Positions 44,535-57,049 are shown, counted from the first letter of the stretch. The stretch: DNA of 64,000 bases from Chiridota heheva (GCA_020152595.1 JAIGNY010001633.1:585001-649000), one strand, 5' to 3'. Numbers and translations: made by a program. Notes: a model not told the origin generated them from the sequence alone.

Positions 44535-45300
44535 AGATCATTTCTAAACAATCAAAACAAGATAAACATGCATTAAAATAACTCAAGTCGGACAACATAA
44601 ATTTCTTTTATCAGACCCAATTTCCTACTGTTGTAATCATGGCAATTAGGTTCAGTAAATGAACCATACTTCCTTAATGACAAATAATTCCATTTTCAGT
44701 AATTACAATAAAGTGAGAATGCTATTACCTATTCGTTACTGCAATTGAATATATGATCAATCATTAATTTATTCATTATTTAGGTAAATGTGTGTCATAC
44801 TCAATTGTAATTGAAATTAATTAAAAACCAGTTCTAAGCATTAAAGTCATAAAAACCTTTTCAATAGGTGGAGCTGACCCAGATTCATATTCAATACATC
44901 TACCTCAGGCAGATGACAATTTGTGACATAAAGCTATTTTGTGACAATTTTATAATATTATTTATGTTTACATCAAGAGTAAAAGTTTGGTTTGCAAAGG
45001 AGGGCATATATTTGTAAAATGACTTGTCCTTTTCCTTAAAAATTTGTTCCAGTAAATTATGACCACAAACTTACTGTAGCAAATAATGAGACCACTTATC
45101 TTACTTAGAATAAGTGATCAACTAGGAGAACGAATATAATGGGGCCATTGACTAGGGAATTCGATTCTAATTACTCGTGGTTTTCAGAATAAAGAAAATA
45201 AAGAGGAAAAGTCTGACCCGACCTGCTTATTCATCAGGTCGGGTCTGACTGTTCAAAATCGTAAGAAGCATAACAACTAATAAAGGCAAAGATTTCTATC
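44535..45300. other. Unannotated AT-rich intergenic DNA
   Basis: No gene seen. Contains the hairpin at 45215-45245. Confidence 0.6.
45215..45245. repeat. 11-bp perfect GC-rich inverted repeat
   Basis: GACCCGACCTG and CAGGTCGGGTC, exact reverse complements with a 9-nt loop, in otherwise AT-rich DNA. Confidence 0.85.
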
Positions 45301-45895
45301 AGGTTTTTATTGCAATCAAAGAGGAATGTATCTAATGTGATCAGGGACTTAAGTTTGTATTGCAATCAAGGGGGTAGGTTTCCATTGCAAAAATCAAGGA
45401 GAAAGGTTTCTATCGCAATCAAGGAGGAATGTATCTAATGTAATAGGGGACTTAAGTTTGTATTGCAATCAAGGAGAAAGGTTTCTATTGCAATCAAGGA
45501 GAAAGGTTTATATTGCAATCAAGGAGAAAGGTTTATATTGCAATCAAGGAGGAATGTATCTGATGTAATAAGGGACTTAAGTTTGTATTGCAATCAAGGA
45601 GAATGGTTTCTATTGCAATCAAGGAGAAAGGTTTATATTGCAATCAAGGAGAAAGGTTTATATTGCAATTAAGGAGGAATGTATCTAATGTAATAGGGGA
45701 CTTAAGTTTGTATTGCAATCAAGGAGAAAGGTTTCTATTGCAATCAAGGAGAAAGGTTTATATTGCAATCAAGGAGGAATGTATCTAATGTAATTAGGGA
45801 CTTAAGTTGTATTGCAATCAAGGGGGTAGGTTTCCATTGCAATCAAGGAGAAAGGCTTCTATTGCAATCAAGGAGATAGGTTTTGCAATAGCATA
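45300..45895. repeat. 25-bp minisatellite with higher-order spacing
   Basis: Units of TTGCAATCAAGGAGAAAGGT plus TTATA/TTCTA, interrupted by a longer variant containing GAGGAATGTATCT...GGACTTAAGTTTG at 45321, 45424, 45549, 45674 and 45774 (spacing 100-125 bp). Confidence 0.95.
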
Positions 45896-46049
45896 TGGGA
45901 CAAATTATGTAATTGGTATGATTTCAACACAATAATTAGACGAAATGGCTGCGTCCATGTTACAACTTCAAACTTGGATAACGTGAGAAATTGGAATCAG
46001 ATTTTATAATGGGGTTTTTGGTTGTTGGTTTGTTCTTTAATTCTCTACC

Positions 46050-46115
46050 ATATATCAAGCTATCATATATCAAGCTATCATATACCAAGCTATCATATAT
46101 CAAACTATCATATTT
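46050..46115. repeat. 15-bp tandem repeat, about 4 copies
   Basis: CATATATCAAGCTAT repeated with minor changes. Confidence 0.88.
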
Positions 46116-46638
46116 GACTCTGTCTCCTTGAAAGATACTGATATATAACTCTTGAGGATTCTGGTCCATGGATAAAGAAAGCTTTTCTTAATTAAGATTT
46201 ATGTCACCCTTTAAGTTCCGTGGATTCTTTAGAGAATCTTTTGCTATCACCAACCACGAAGTTAAATACAGATGTGATGAATTCTTCTTAGGTTGACAAA
46301 CAATTTTGAACATTTGAGGAATACATCTGTAGTCATTAAAAGAGTTGTCTTAGAAAAGTATGTAAAATATTTTGATTGTAAAATAAATCTGGTGTTGTAC
46401 TTCTTAGGCAACCCTGGATGTTTATGCAATATTTCTCTGGGGTTGCCTCTGCCTAGTAAGTATTGACTACCAGAGTGGTGCGGTAAAGGCAAGTTTCATT
46501 ACATTTTCTGCAAAATGATCAATTTGTTCAAATTGATTGTGCCTCAGGACTAAAAATATTTTTGACAAATTTCCATTATTTTTAATGTAAATCAATTTCT
46601 CTACATTTCTTCAAGTGTCTTTCAGAAACATCAACTCT

Positions 46639-46883
46639 AAACAGCTTCTATTTTCAAAATGGAACTCTATTGTCAAAATGGACTGGAATAAAGCCTTCAC
46701 ATTGTCATTATACTCCTTTTTTGGTACTTAAAAATCTCTGCACCAGAATAGCTAACAAACTTTGTGTTTGCTATTCTGGTACAGAATGTATTAAGTACCA
46801 AAAAAGGAGTATAATGACAATGTGAAGGCTTTATTCCAGTCCATTTTGACAATAGAGTTCCATTTTGAAAATAGAAACTGTTT
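46639..46883. repeat. Near-perfect 245-bp palindrome
   Basis: Left arm from AAACAGCTTCTATTTTC (46639) mirrors the right arm ending GAAAATAGAAACTGTTT (46883). Both include CTATTGTCAAAATGG, AATAAAGCCTTCACATTG and CTCCTTTTTTGGTACTTAA in inverted order. The inner stem CCAGAATAGC/GCTATTCTGG closes around about 15-17 nt. Only a few mismatches by eye. No coding capacity. Confidence 0.93.
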
Positions 46884-46956
46884 CTAGATTTGTTTAACTT
46901 AATTTATTACAAGAAGTTCACAGTGGAATTTAAAAGAAAATGTAAATTATTTGCAG

Positions 46957-49368
46957 GGTTTGGCTGTCATGTCTCTGCACCATCATTTGAAGGATATGGC
47001 TGTCATGTCCCTGCACCATCATTTGAAGGATATGGCTGTCATGTCTCTGCACCATCATTTGAAGGATATGGCTGTCATGTCCCTGCACCATCATTTGAAG
47101 GGTTTGGCTGTCATGTCCCTGCACCATCATTTGAAGGGTTTGGCTGTCATGTCCCTGCACCATCATTTGAAGGGTTTGGCTGTCATGTCCCTGCACCATC
47201 ATTTGAAGGGTTTGGCTGTCATGTCTCTGCACCATCATTTGAAGGGTTTGGCTGTCATGTCTCTGCACCATTATTTGCAGGGTTTGGCTGTCATGTCCCT
47301 GCACCATCATTTGAAGGGTTTGGCTGTCATGTCCCTGCACCATCATTTGAAGGGTTTGGCTGTCATGTCTCTGCACCATTATTTGCAGGGTTTGGCTGTC
47401 ATGTCTCTGCACCATCATTTGAAGGGTTTGGCTGTCATGTCCCTGCACCATCATTTGAAGGATATGGCTGTCATGTCCCTGCACCATCATTTGAAGGGTT
47501 TGGCTGTCATGTCCCTGCACCATCATTTGAAGGGTTTGGCTGTCATGTCCCTGCACCATCATTTGAAGGGTTTGGCTGTCATGTCCCTGCACCATCATTT
47601 GAAGGGTTTGGCTGTCATGTCCCTGCACCATCATTTGAAGGGTTTGGCTGTCATGTCTCTGCACCATCATTTGAAGGGTTTGGCTGTCATGTCCCTGCAC
47701 CATCATTTGAAGGGTTTGGCTGTCATGTCTCTGCACCATCATTTGAAGGGTTTGGCTGTCATGTCTCTGCACCATTATTTGCAGGGTTTGGCTGTCATGT
47801 CCCTGCACCATCATTTGCAGGGTTTGGCTGTCATGTCTCTGCACCATCATTTGAAGGGTTTGGCTGTCATGTCTCTGCACCATTATTTGCAGGGTTTGGC
47901 TGTCATGTCCCTGCACCATCATTTGCAGGGTTTGGCTGTCATGTCTCTGCACCATCATTTGAAGGGTTTGGCTGTCATGTCCCTGCACCATCATTTGAAG
48001 GGTTTGGCTGTCATGTCCCTGCACCATCATTTGAAGGGTTTGGCTGTCATGTCCCTGCACCATCATTTGAAGGGTTTGGCTGTCATGTCCCTGCACCATC
48101 ATTTGAAGGGTTTGGCTGTCATGTCTCTGCACCATTATTTGCAGGGTTTGGCTGTCATGTCCCTGCACCATCATTTGAAGGGTTTGGCTGTCATGTCCCT
48201 GCACCATCATTTGAATGGTTTGGCTGTCATGTCCCTGCACCATCATTTGAAGGGTTTGGCTGTCATGTCCCTGCACCATCATTTGAAGGGTTTGGCTGTC
48301 ATGTCCCTGCACCATCATTTGAAGGGTTTGGCTGTCATGTCCCTGCACCATCATTTGAAGGGTTTGGCTGTCATGTCTCTGCACCATCAGTTGAAGGGTT
48401 TGGCTGTCATGTCTCTGCACCATCATTTGAAGGGTTTGGCTGTCATGTCCCTGCACCATCATTTGAAGGATATGGCTGTCATGTCCCTGCACCATCATTT
48501 GAAGGGTTTGGCTGTCATGTCCCTGCACCATCATTTGAAGGGTTTGGCTGTCATGTCCCTGCACCATCATTTGAAGGGTTTGGCTGTCATGTCCCTGCAC
48601 CATCATTTGAAGGGTTTGGCTGTCATGTCTCTGCACCATTATTTGCAGGGTTTGGCTGTCATGTCCCTGCACCATCATTTGAAGGGTTTGGCTGTCATGT
48701 CCCTGCACCATCATTTGAAGGGTTTGGCTGTCATGTCCCTGCACCATCATTTGAAGGGTTTGGCTGTCATGTCCCTGCACCATCATTTGAAGGGTTTGGC
48801 TGTCATGTCCCTGCACCATCATTTGAAGGGTTTGGCTGTCATGTCCCTGCACCATCATTTGAAGGGTTTGGCTGTCATGTCCCTGCACCATCATTTGAAG
48901 GGTTTGGCTGTCATGTCTCTGCACCATCATTTGAAGGGTTTGGCTGTCATGTCTCTGCACCATTATTTGAAGGGTTTGGCTGTCATGTCTCTGCACCATC
49001 ATTTGAAGGGTTTGGCTGTCATGTCCCTGCACCATCATTTGAAGGGTTTGGCTGTCATGTCTCTGCACCATCATTTGAAGGGTTTGGCTGTCATGTCTCT
49101 GCACCATTATTTGAAGGGTTTGGCTGTCATGTCTCTGCACCATCATTCCCTGCACCATCATTTGAAGGATATGGCTGTCATGTCCCTGCACCATCATTTG
49201 AAGGGTTTGGCTGTCATGTCCCTGCACCATCATTTGAAGGGTTTGGCTGTCATGTCCCTGCACCATCCTGTCATGTCCCTGCACCATCATTTGAAGGGTT
49301 TGGCTGTCATGTCCCTGCACCATCATTTGAAGGGTTTGGCTGTCATGTTCCTGCACCATCATTTTGTT
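46957..49368. repeat. 36-bp minisatellite, about 67 copies
   Basis: Unit contains TTTGGCTGTCATGTCCCTGC and ACCATCATTTGAAGGG. Units are nearly identical; recurrent variants are CCCTGC/TCTCTGC, TTTGAAGG/TTTGCAGG and GGGTTT/GGATAT. Two internal deletions occur near 49146 and 49268. The unit has no stops in two plus and one minus frame, giving 839-, 808- and 810-aa open frames (+ frame: 12-aa unit GFGCHVPAPSFE). I treat these as artefacts. Confidence 0.97.
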
Positions 49369-49409
49369 TTTGCATAGTTTTGTTATCAGTCATGCCCAAT
49401 AAGTTCTAA

Positions 49410-49730
49410 GTAATCACAAAGAAAGTTTTCATGATTCTTTAAAAAAATTGCTGAAATTTTTCACTTCTTTATATTTTCACTCCTTTGAGAGTAAGATAAA
49501 TTTCTTTCAAATGCATAATATTTTTTAACATCTTAACCACAAGCAATGATTTTCATGTATCTGATTTCCCCATGGGTATACTATCAGTTTTTATAATTGA
49601 AATTAGAATTACACCGAACAATAAATCAGTGTAAAGGGGTTATTTCTGTAAGCATTTTTAACAAAACCAAACAGACAATTTTTGCAGAAGCTTAAGTCAT
49701 TGCTCATGAATGATCGCATAGTAAACTTAC
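49410..49730. other. Unannotated AT-rich DNA
   Basis: Nothing recognisable between the 36-bp array and the LINE fragment. Confidence 0.6.
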
Positions 49731-49744
49731 TGTATGATAATTCA

Positions 49745-49960
49745 GTATCTCCTTCCTTCATCATGCTTCCCTCCACAATCATATTTAATCCTCCTCACCC
49801 ACCCCCTCGCTCTACTTTTGCCCATTTTTTGCACCCATTTACTTCCTCTCTCAATCCCTGCTTCCTTGCTTTTAGTCCCAGTGTTTCTCTCAGTCTCCCT
49901 GTATTTTTTATTCTCCCTACCTCTCAGGCACAATTTGACTCTCGCTGTTGTGGAAGATCT
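49745..49960 (+). mobile_element. 3' UTR fragment of the I-like LINE
   Basis: CATCATGCTTCCCTCCACAA...TTTAATCCTCCTCACCCACC and CTCTCAGGCACAATTTGACT follow 30838-31045 closely by eye. The 128-aa open frame here is LINE 3' UTR, not a gene. Confidence 0.88.
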
Positions 49961-49969
49961 CTCTGTATG

Positions 49970-51190
49970 CCCTGCAGGTCATGCTATTTGATCATGAAAC
50001 AGTTTTGCTACATAATGTTGTTTACTTTCAGTACAGATATGGAGATTGGGAATATTAAAAATAAGTAATGTCTGTGACATTTTTCTACAAATTTAGTTGC
50101 TCAGACATGTTGCACCAAGCTTTCAAACAAGAATGATTTTTGTAATTATATTTCTATCGACCCAAGATTGATAATTTTGGTAGTTTGAAAATGGTGCTGT
50201 TTTACCATTAACACGTTAACATTTTATTGCTTCCTGTAAACTTCAACATTACTGTTACTAAGTATGAAATCAAGTTGAATGAGAAAATACTTCATGTAAA
50301 TCATGTATCATGCTTCTAAATTTGTTTTTTTTCAATTTATTTTTATACCAATCCTATAATAAAAAAATATATATATATATATATTTCAACAATGTACTTT
50401 TCTTATGGTTTTCTATACTCTTATATAAATATTCTTTTCATAAGAAAGTATTCATTCCAGCATTTGTTTTCTCCATTTTTACTATTAATTTTGCACAAAT
50501 TATATCAAAGAACCACTTTCTTGAGGATGTGGGGACCTATGTGGGGACCTATGTGGGTACCTATGGAGGGCAACATAGCCAAATCAATTCAAAACTTACT
50601 AACAAATTTCATGACTTTTTAACACTTTTCTATTTTTTGCCTGTTGCTATGCAACTGCATGATATGAATATATGAATAGGCAGACGATTTTATTTGTGTA
50701 AACAAATCCTATTCTTCTTGATCATGTACATTTTTTTTTTTTCAGGGAGTAGTTGAATCTTACTTCTAATCAAATTAAGTGGATACGGTATTCTCATTAC
50801 TTTTAAGGACTGATGGAAATCAAAGATAAAAATATAGAAAATTATATGGAACTTATTCTACATCACAAATTGTAAATGTCAAAAGTACCACAAGCTTTGA
50901 CACTTGTAACTCAAAAAATATGGTGTTTCAGTTTCATTTGATTTGATCCAAGACCCCCTTTGGGGTACGTGTATGTGGTAACAAACACTTGTGGTAACAA
51001 ACACTTTGTATCAAATTTACAATAAATGCAATGAGAACAACAGTGTGTTAAAACTACAAATCTAAAAACAGGGGAAAAAATAAAAGAAAAGGAAGAAAAA
51101 GAGAAGAGATATTTACATATTTACAAGGCCTAAGTAACAAGGCATCGGATGGGAAGTTCAATACTGTATTGAAGGGAAAAAAATAAACCA
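49970..51190. other. Unannotated AT-rich DNA
   Basis: No gene. Holds a 14-bp triplication (about 50527-50568, GTGGGGACCTAT units) and a short (TA)n near 50370. Confidence 0.55.
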
Positions 51191-51303
51191 AGAAACTTTA
51201 CTAGAATTTACTTGAATGCTTTAATGATATGTTTACAAAGAACCGCAACAGTCAGCAAATACTTTTGTCCTGAGATGAAAAAATCGATGAAATTCCATAG
51301 CAT

Positions 51304-51692
51304 TTGCTGGTTGTAGTAATAATTGCTGGTTGATAGTAATAATTGCTGGTTGATAGCAATAAATGCTGGTTGTAGTAATAATTGTTGGTTGATAGTAATA
51401 ATTGCTGGTTGATAGTAATAATTGCTGGTTGATAGCAATAAATGCTGGTTGTAGTAATAATTGCTGGTTGTAGTAATAATTGCTGGTTGATAGTAATAAC
51501 TGCTGGTTGATAGTAATAATTGCTGGTTGATAGTAATAATTGCTGATTGATAGTAATTATTGCTGGTTGTAGTAATAATTGCTGGTTGTAGTAATAATTG
51601 CTGGTTGTAGTAATAATTGCTGGTTGTAGTAATAATTGCTTTGATAGTAATAATTGCTGGTTAATAGTAATGATTGCTGGTTGATAGTAATA
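51304..51692. repeat. 19/20-bp minisatellite, about 20 copies
   Basis: Alternating units TGCTGGTTGATAGTAATAAT (20 bp) and TGCTGGTTGTAGTAATAAT (19 bp), which differ by one base and rotate the frame. Confidence 0.95.
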
Positions 51693-51784
51693 ATATGTAC
51701 CTGATTTGTCAAGCTCGAAAAGAACTTTATAGCAGATGTTTGTTAATTTGTAATGTTTTGAGTCTACAATTTTACACCACTTGC

Positions 51785-52283
51785 TTATTATCTTACACCA
51801 GTAGATTATCATTTTACACCAGTAGATTATCATTTTACACCTGTAGATTATCATTTTACACCAGTAGATTATCATTTTACACCTGTAGATTATCATTTTA
51901 CACCAGTAGATTATCATTTTACACACCTAGCTTATTATTTTACACCAGTGGATTATCATTTTACCCAGTAGATTATCATTTTACACCAGTAGATTATCAT
52001 TTTACACCAGTAGCTTATTATTTTACACCAGTAGATTATTATTTTGCACCAGTAGATTATCATTTTATCAGTAGATTATCATTTTACACCAGTAGATTAT
52101 CATTTTTTTATCAACCAGTAGATCATCATTTTATCTTATTATTTTTTTATCATTTTATACCAGTAGATTATCATTTTACACCAGTAGATTATCATTTTAC
52201 ACCAGTAGATTATCAGTTTACACCAGTAAATTATCATTTTACACCAGTAGATTATCATTTTACACCAGTAGATTATCATTTTC
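51785..52283. repeat. 21-bp minisatellite, about 23 copies
   Basis: Unit ATTATCATTTTACACCAGTA plus G, with several shortened or scrambled units around 52060-52170. It directly abuts the LINE-C C-terminal coding region. Confidence 0.95.
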
Positions 52284-52289
52284 CATTAT

Positions 52290-53720
52290 TAAGTGGTAGT
52301 CTTCCATTTCACCAAGAACAACATTACTTTTGGTTGACTTTTTAACATGAAGTAAGTTTTTACTTTAAATTTTAAATGAAATTGTACAATGACATGCACA
52401 TTTTCAAAACCCCAAACTTCTGAGCCACACAGCAGTATTGGTTGCACCATTGAATATCAATAGGTAAATAAAGATCTCTTCTTTTTCTCTGGACAGGGCT
52501 TTCCTGACTTGATCAAATAAATATTTCTTACACTGATCAAATTTACCATTATACTTCATTATGGTACCAAGATAGTTCAAATTCTCCACTATTTTAATTT
52601 GGTGACCCTTGAAGGAAAAGTTGGTTTTTTTCCTTATTTTGCATCAAGAAAATACCATGGCTTTTGTTTTGCTAGGGTTTACTTCCAGTGACCAGGTTAA
52701 GCAATATAGGTACAATGAGTTCAACCCTGCTTGTAGTGTGACCAGGTTAAGCAATTTAGGTACAGTGAGTTCAACCCTGCCTGTAGTGTGACCAGGTTAA
52801 GCAATATAGGTACAATGTGTTCAACCCTGCCTGTAGTGTGACCAGGTTAAGCAATATAAGTACAATGAGTTCAACCCTGCTTGTAGTTTAGCTTCAGCCA
52901 GTATAATGGTGTCATCAGCATACTGCAATAATCTTACATATACCTCAATATCTGCTGGTCTAAACTTTGATGACCAATATCACCAAAAGCTGTCAGTCCA
53001 TGATAGGACTTGGACATGTAATGCACCAAATCATTGATATATAGAATGAAAAGAATGGGAGAGAGATTCTCCCCTTGTCATACACCGACATTGCATGTAA
53101 AATAATCTGAACTTAGTGATCCTAATTTGACACTCTACTTTGCAGATGAATAGAGTGAATGAATAACCTTCAGTATTTTACCATTAATACCCAATTAATT
53201 TCTCCCAAAGAGCAGCTGTCTATAGAGTCAAATGCTTTTTTGTAATCGATGAAAGCAAAATACAGCTTTTGCTTTTAAAAAATAAAGATCAATTAAAATT
53301 TTCAGTGTAAAAACTTGGGCAGAAGTGCTATAACCCTTTCTAAATTCTGCCGGTTCCTCACAAAGGATTTCCCATATCATTAACAAAATCAGATAAAAGA
53401 GAATTGAGAATAGATGAGCTTACCCATACAACTAAGAACAGTTAAGCCTCTCACTCACCCTTATTTTTATAAATTGGGGGAATGAAACCTGATGACCAAG
53501 AAGATGGGATGATGACATTATAAAACTTAATATTAATGTTTTGTAAGAATAGGTACCAAAAATTCTTTGCTTTGTTTGATAATCATTAAGAATTAAGTCA
53601 TTACCACAAGCTTTGTTATAAATGGCTTTGTACACTTCAGAATGATTAATTGGCACATTTAAAGGTGGGTCCCTATTGGAATCAATATCAATTGTAACAT
53701 TGCTAGTATGACAGCTGGTT
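52290..53720 (-). pseudogene. LINE-C reverse transcriptase and C-terminal region
   Basis: Pieces in several frames: AIYNKACGNDLILND near 53600; PSSWSSGFIPPIYKNKGE near 53470; GVxQGE-like sequence near 53080; catalytic LQYADDTIILAEAKL at about 52928-52890; LEVNPSKTKAMVF near 52660; ENLNYLGTIMKYNGKFDQCK at 52586; and SEVWGFENVHVI near 52410. The linker after YADD is broken by a 50-bp repeat. RT activity is excluded by stops and frameshifts. Confidence 0.87.
52680..52885 (-). repeat. 50-bp tandem repeat inside the LINE-C RT, about 4 copies
   Basis: ACCAGGTTAAGCAATATAGG...CCCTGCTTGTAGTGTG recurs every 50 bp. On the coding strand it encodes the LQAGLNSLYLYCLTWS segment directly after YADD; 50 bp is not a multiple of three. 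Confidence 0.93.
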
Positions 53721-53799
53721 TTTGCAATACCATGTCCATATAAGACCTGAGCAACAAAAGTAATGCACTATGGCAATCAGAAATCAATGGATCAAAATC

Positions 53800-54840
53800 A
53801 AGTACATCAAAGTCTAAGATTTGTGGAAATAAGTGTGGGATGCGATAGCATAGTCCACAACACTAACATTCTTTGGTTACCTTACCAATTTTTGTTTATC
53901 AGAACCAACTCTTTCATTTACAAAATGTATATCAAATGACTTTACACAGCTCAATCAATCTGTGACCATAGTTATAAGGTTTACTTGTGTCACCAAAATA
54001 TCTGTTAGTATCAAACCCTAATTCTTCAAAGAAGTAGCTGTTTAGTTTCACTGCCAAGGCCCAGTGCAAAATCCGTCCTATCAACATACTCAATAAAGTC
54101 AGCTAATTTGCTTGTGTGGGCATTTAAATCACCCAATAGAAACAGAGAATCATTCACTTGCGAAAGAAGTATATGGTCATTTTCAATTTTATCAAAAATA
54201 TCCAAGGAACCAAAACTTCAGTTTTCTGGTGGAATGTAAACAACTCCCAAAAGACACATGTCAAAGTTTCTCTTTAAGCCTATCCGTACCTGACACCTGA
54301 GTTACTCCTGAAAATTCAGGTATGAAAATTACCAACCGGACTTCCTGCCCAGTGTATTGGATTTGCTCTCCAAACAATGGTTGTTTATTTGCATATTCCC
54401 ATGCATACCACAGCCAAGTAGCCCAAGGTTATTTGTGTGTATAAGATTACAGAAAGCCAGCGCAGTAATCAGGGCACTTTTGTGATTGAAATCACTCATC
54501 CGTGTTAGGTGTTTTAGTGGGAGAAATTTGTTTGCAAACTGGTGATAATATAGCTGTGTATCATAATGCCTGAGGTCATAATGTACATTAACTGTGAATG
54601 ATTGACGAACCATTTCTCCTAAGGAAAGATATTGCTTCATGCAGTTAAAAATGAAAGTATTAAAATATAACTTAAGCCAGAGAAAATGTTCGGAATCCCC
54701 TTAAGTTTGAATAACATCAAAATCACCTAGTTTAGTTTCAACAAAGCGACATATATCATATTTATTGACAAGATGAATCAAATCTGGAATTATAGGAGTT
54801 TTGTTCTAAGGCCACAAACATTAAAAAACAGAAACCGAAT
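53800..54840 (-). pseudogene. LINE-C endonuclease domain
   Basis: NDSLFLLGDLNAHTSKLADF then IEYVDR at about 54156-54080, corresponding to the GDFNAHT motif of APE endonucleases. Upstream pieces (YIPPEN, FGSLDIFDKIENDHI) at about 54245-54170. Several stops and frameshifts. Confidence 0.82.
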
Positions 54841-54847
54841 AGTCACT

Positions 54848-57012
54848 TAAATGTTACTGGTTGCGCGGGAGATATAATGGTTGCAACAATGTGATGATTG
54901 GTGTCCAAAAGGATTGATGGTTGCAACATTGTGATGATTGGTGTCCAAAAGATTAATGGTTGCAACATGATGATCAGTTGTGTGAAAGGATTGATTGCAA
55001 CATTGTGATGATTGGTGTCCAAAAGGATTAATGGTTGCAACATGATGATCGGTTGTGTGAAAGGATTGATTGCAACATCGTTTGTCTAAAAGGATTGATG
55101 GTTGCAACATGATGATCGGTTGTCCAAAAGGATTAATGGTTGCAACATGATGATTGGTTGTGCGAAAGGATTGATGGTTGCAACATTGTGATGATTGGTG
55201 TCCAAAAGGATTGATGGTTGTAACACTATGATGATTGCTTGTGCGAAAGGATTGATGGTTGCAACATGATGATCCATTGACCAAAAGGATCGATGGTTGC
55301 AACATTGTGATGATTGGTTCTCCAAATGGATTGATGGTTGCAACATTATGATCGATTGTTCAAAAGGATTGATGGTTGCAACATTGTGATGATTGGTGTC
55401 CAAAGGGATTGACGGTTGCAACTCTGTGATGATTGCTTGTGCGAAAGGATTGATGGTTGCAACATGATGATCCATTGACCAAAAGGATCGATGGTTGCAA
55501 CATTGTGATGATTGGTTCTCCAAATGGATTGATGGTTGCAACATTATGATCGATTGTTCAAAAGGATTGATGGTTGCAACATGATGATTGGTTGTGCGAA
55601 AGGATTGATGGTTGCAACATTGTGATGATTGGTGTCCAAAAGGATTGATGGTTGCAACATTGTGATGATTGGTTTTCAAAGGGATTGATGGTTGCAACAC
55701 TATGATGATTGCTTGTGCAAAAGGATTGATGGTTGCAACATTGTGATGATTGGTTTTCAAAGGGATTGATGGTTGCAACACTATGATGATTGCTTGTGCG
55801 AAAGGATTGATGGTTGCAACATTGTGATGATTGGTGTCCAAAGGGATTGACGCTTGCAACTCTGTGATGATTGCTTGTGCGAAAGGATTGATGGCTGCAA
55901 CATGATGATCCATTGACCAAAAGGATCGATGGTTGCAACATTGTGATGATTGGTTCTCCAAATGGATTGATGGTTGCAACATTATGATGATGGGTTGTTC
56001 AAAAGGATTGATGGTTGCAACATTATGATGATCCGTTGTCCAAAAGAATTGATGCTTGCAACATTGTGATGATCGGTTGTCTGAAAGGATTGATGGTTGC
56101 AACATGATGATCGGTTGTTCAAAAGGATTGATGGTTGCAACATTATGATGATCGGTTGTCGAAAAGAATTGATGCTTGCAACATTGTGATGATCGGTTGT
56201 CTGAAAAGATTGATGGTTGCAACATTGTGATGATTGGTTCTCCAAATGGATTGATGGTTGCAACATTATGATGATGGGTTGTTCAAAAGGATTGATGGTT
56301 GCAACATGATGATCAGTTGTTCAAAAGGATTGATGGTTGCAACATTATGATGATTGGTTGTCCAAAAGAATTGATGCTTGCAACATTGTGATGATCGGTT
56401 GTCTGAAAGGATTAATGGTTGCAACATGATGATCGGTTGTTCAAAAGGATTGATGGTTGCAACATTATGATGATCGGTTGTCCAAAAGAATTGATGCTTG
56501 CAACATTGTGATGATCGGTTGTCTGAAAAGATTGATGGTTGCAACATTGTGATGATTAGTTGTCCAAATGGATTGATGGTTGCAACATGATGATCGGTTG
56601 TCCAAAAAGATTGATGGTTGCAACATGATGATCGGTTGTCCAAAAGGATTGATTGCAACATTGTGATGATCGGTTGTCCAAAAGGATTGATGGTTGCAAC
56701 ATTATGATGATCGGTTGTCCAAAAGGATTGATTGCAACAATGTGATGATCGTTTGTCCAAAAGGATTGATGGTTGCAACATTGTGATGATCGGTTGTCTG
56801 AAAGGATTGATGGTTGCAAGATGATGATCGGTTGTCCAAAAAGATTGATGGTTGCAACATTGTGATGATCGGTTGTCCTAAAGGATTGATGGTTGCAACA
56901 TTGTGATGATCGGTTGGCCAAAAGGATTGATTGCAACAATGTGATGATCGTTTGTCCAAAAGGATTGATGGTTGCAACATAAAGATGATCGGTTGTCCAA
57001 AAGGATTGATTG
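54848..57012. repeat. About 41-bp variable minisatellite, roughly 55 copies, between LINE-C ORF1 and endonuclease
   Basis: Unit built on AAAAGGATTGATGGTTGCAA plus CATTGTGATGATCGGTTGTCC-type ends. Length varies from about 35 to 43 bp because short blocks (GGTTGCAAC; TTGTGATG) are present or absent. Long minus-strand open frames up to 379 aa are repeat artefacts. Confidence 0.95.
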
Positions 57013-57049
57013 AAAGGTATGTGTGGTGTTAAGTTCTTCCTTTGTCGAC

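Noticed and set aside
46890..49409. 839-aa plus-strand and 810-aa minus-strand open frames as genes
   Set aside because: They are the same 36-bp unit with no stop codon in two plus frames and one minus frame; no start context, splice sites or selection on one frame is visible.
49682..50068. 128-aa open frame with proline/serine-rich sequence
   Set aside because: Matches the 3' UTR of the I-like LINE at 30.84-31.06 kb.
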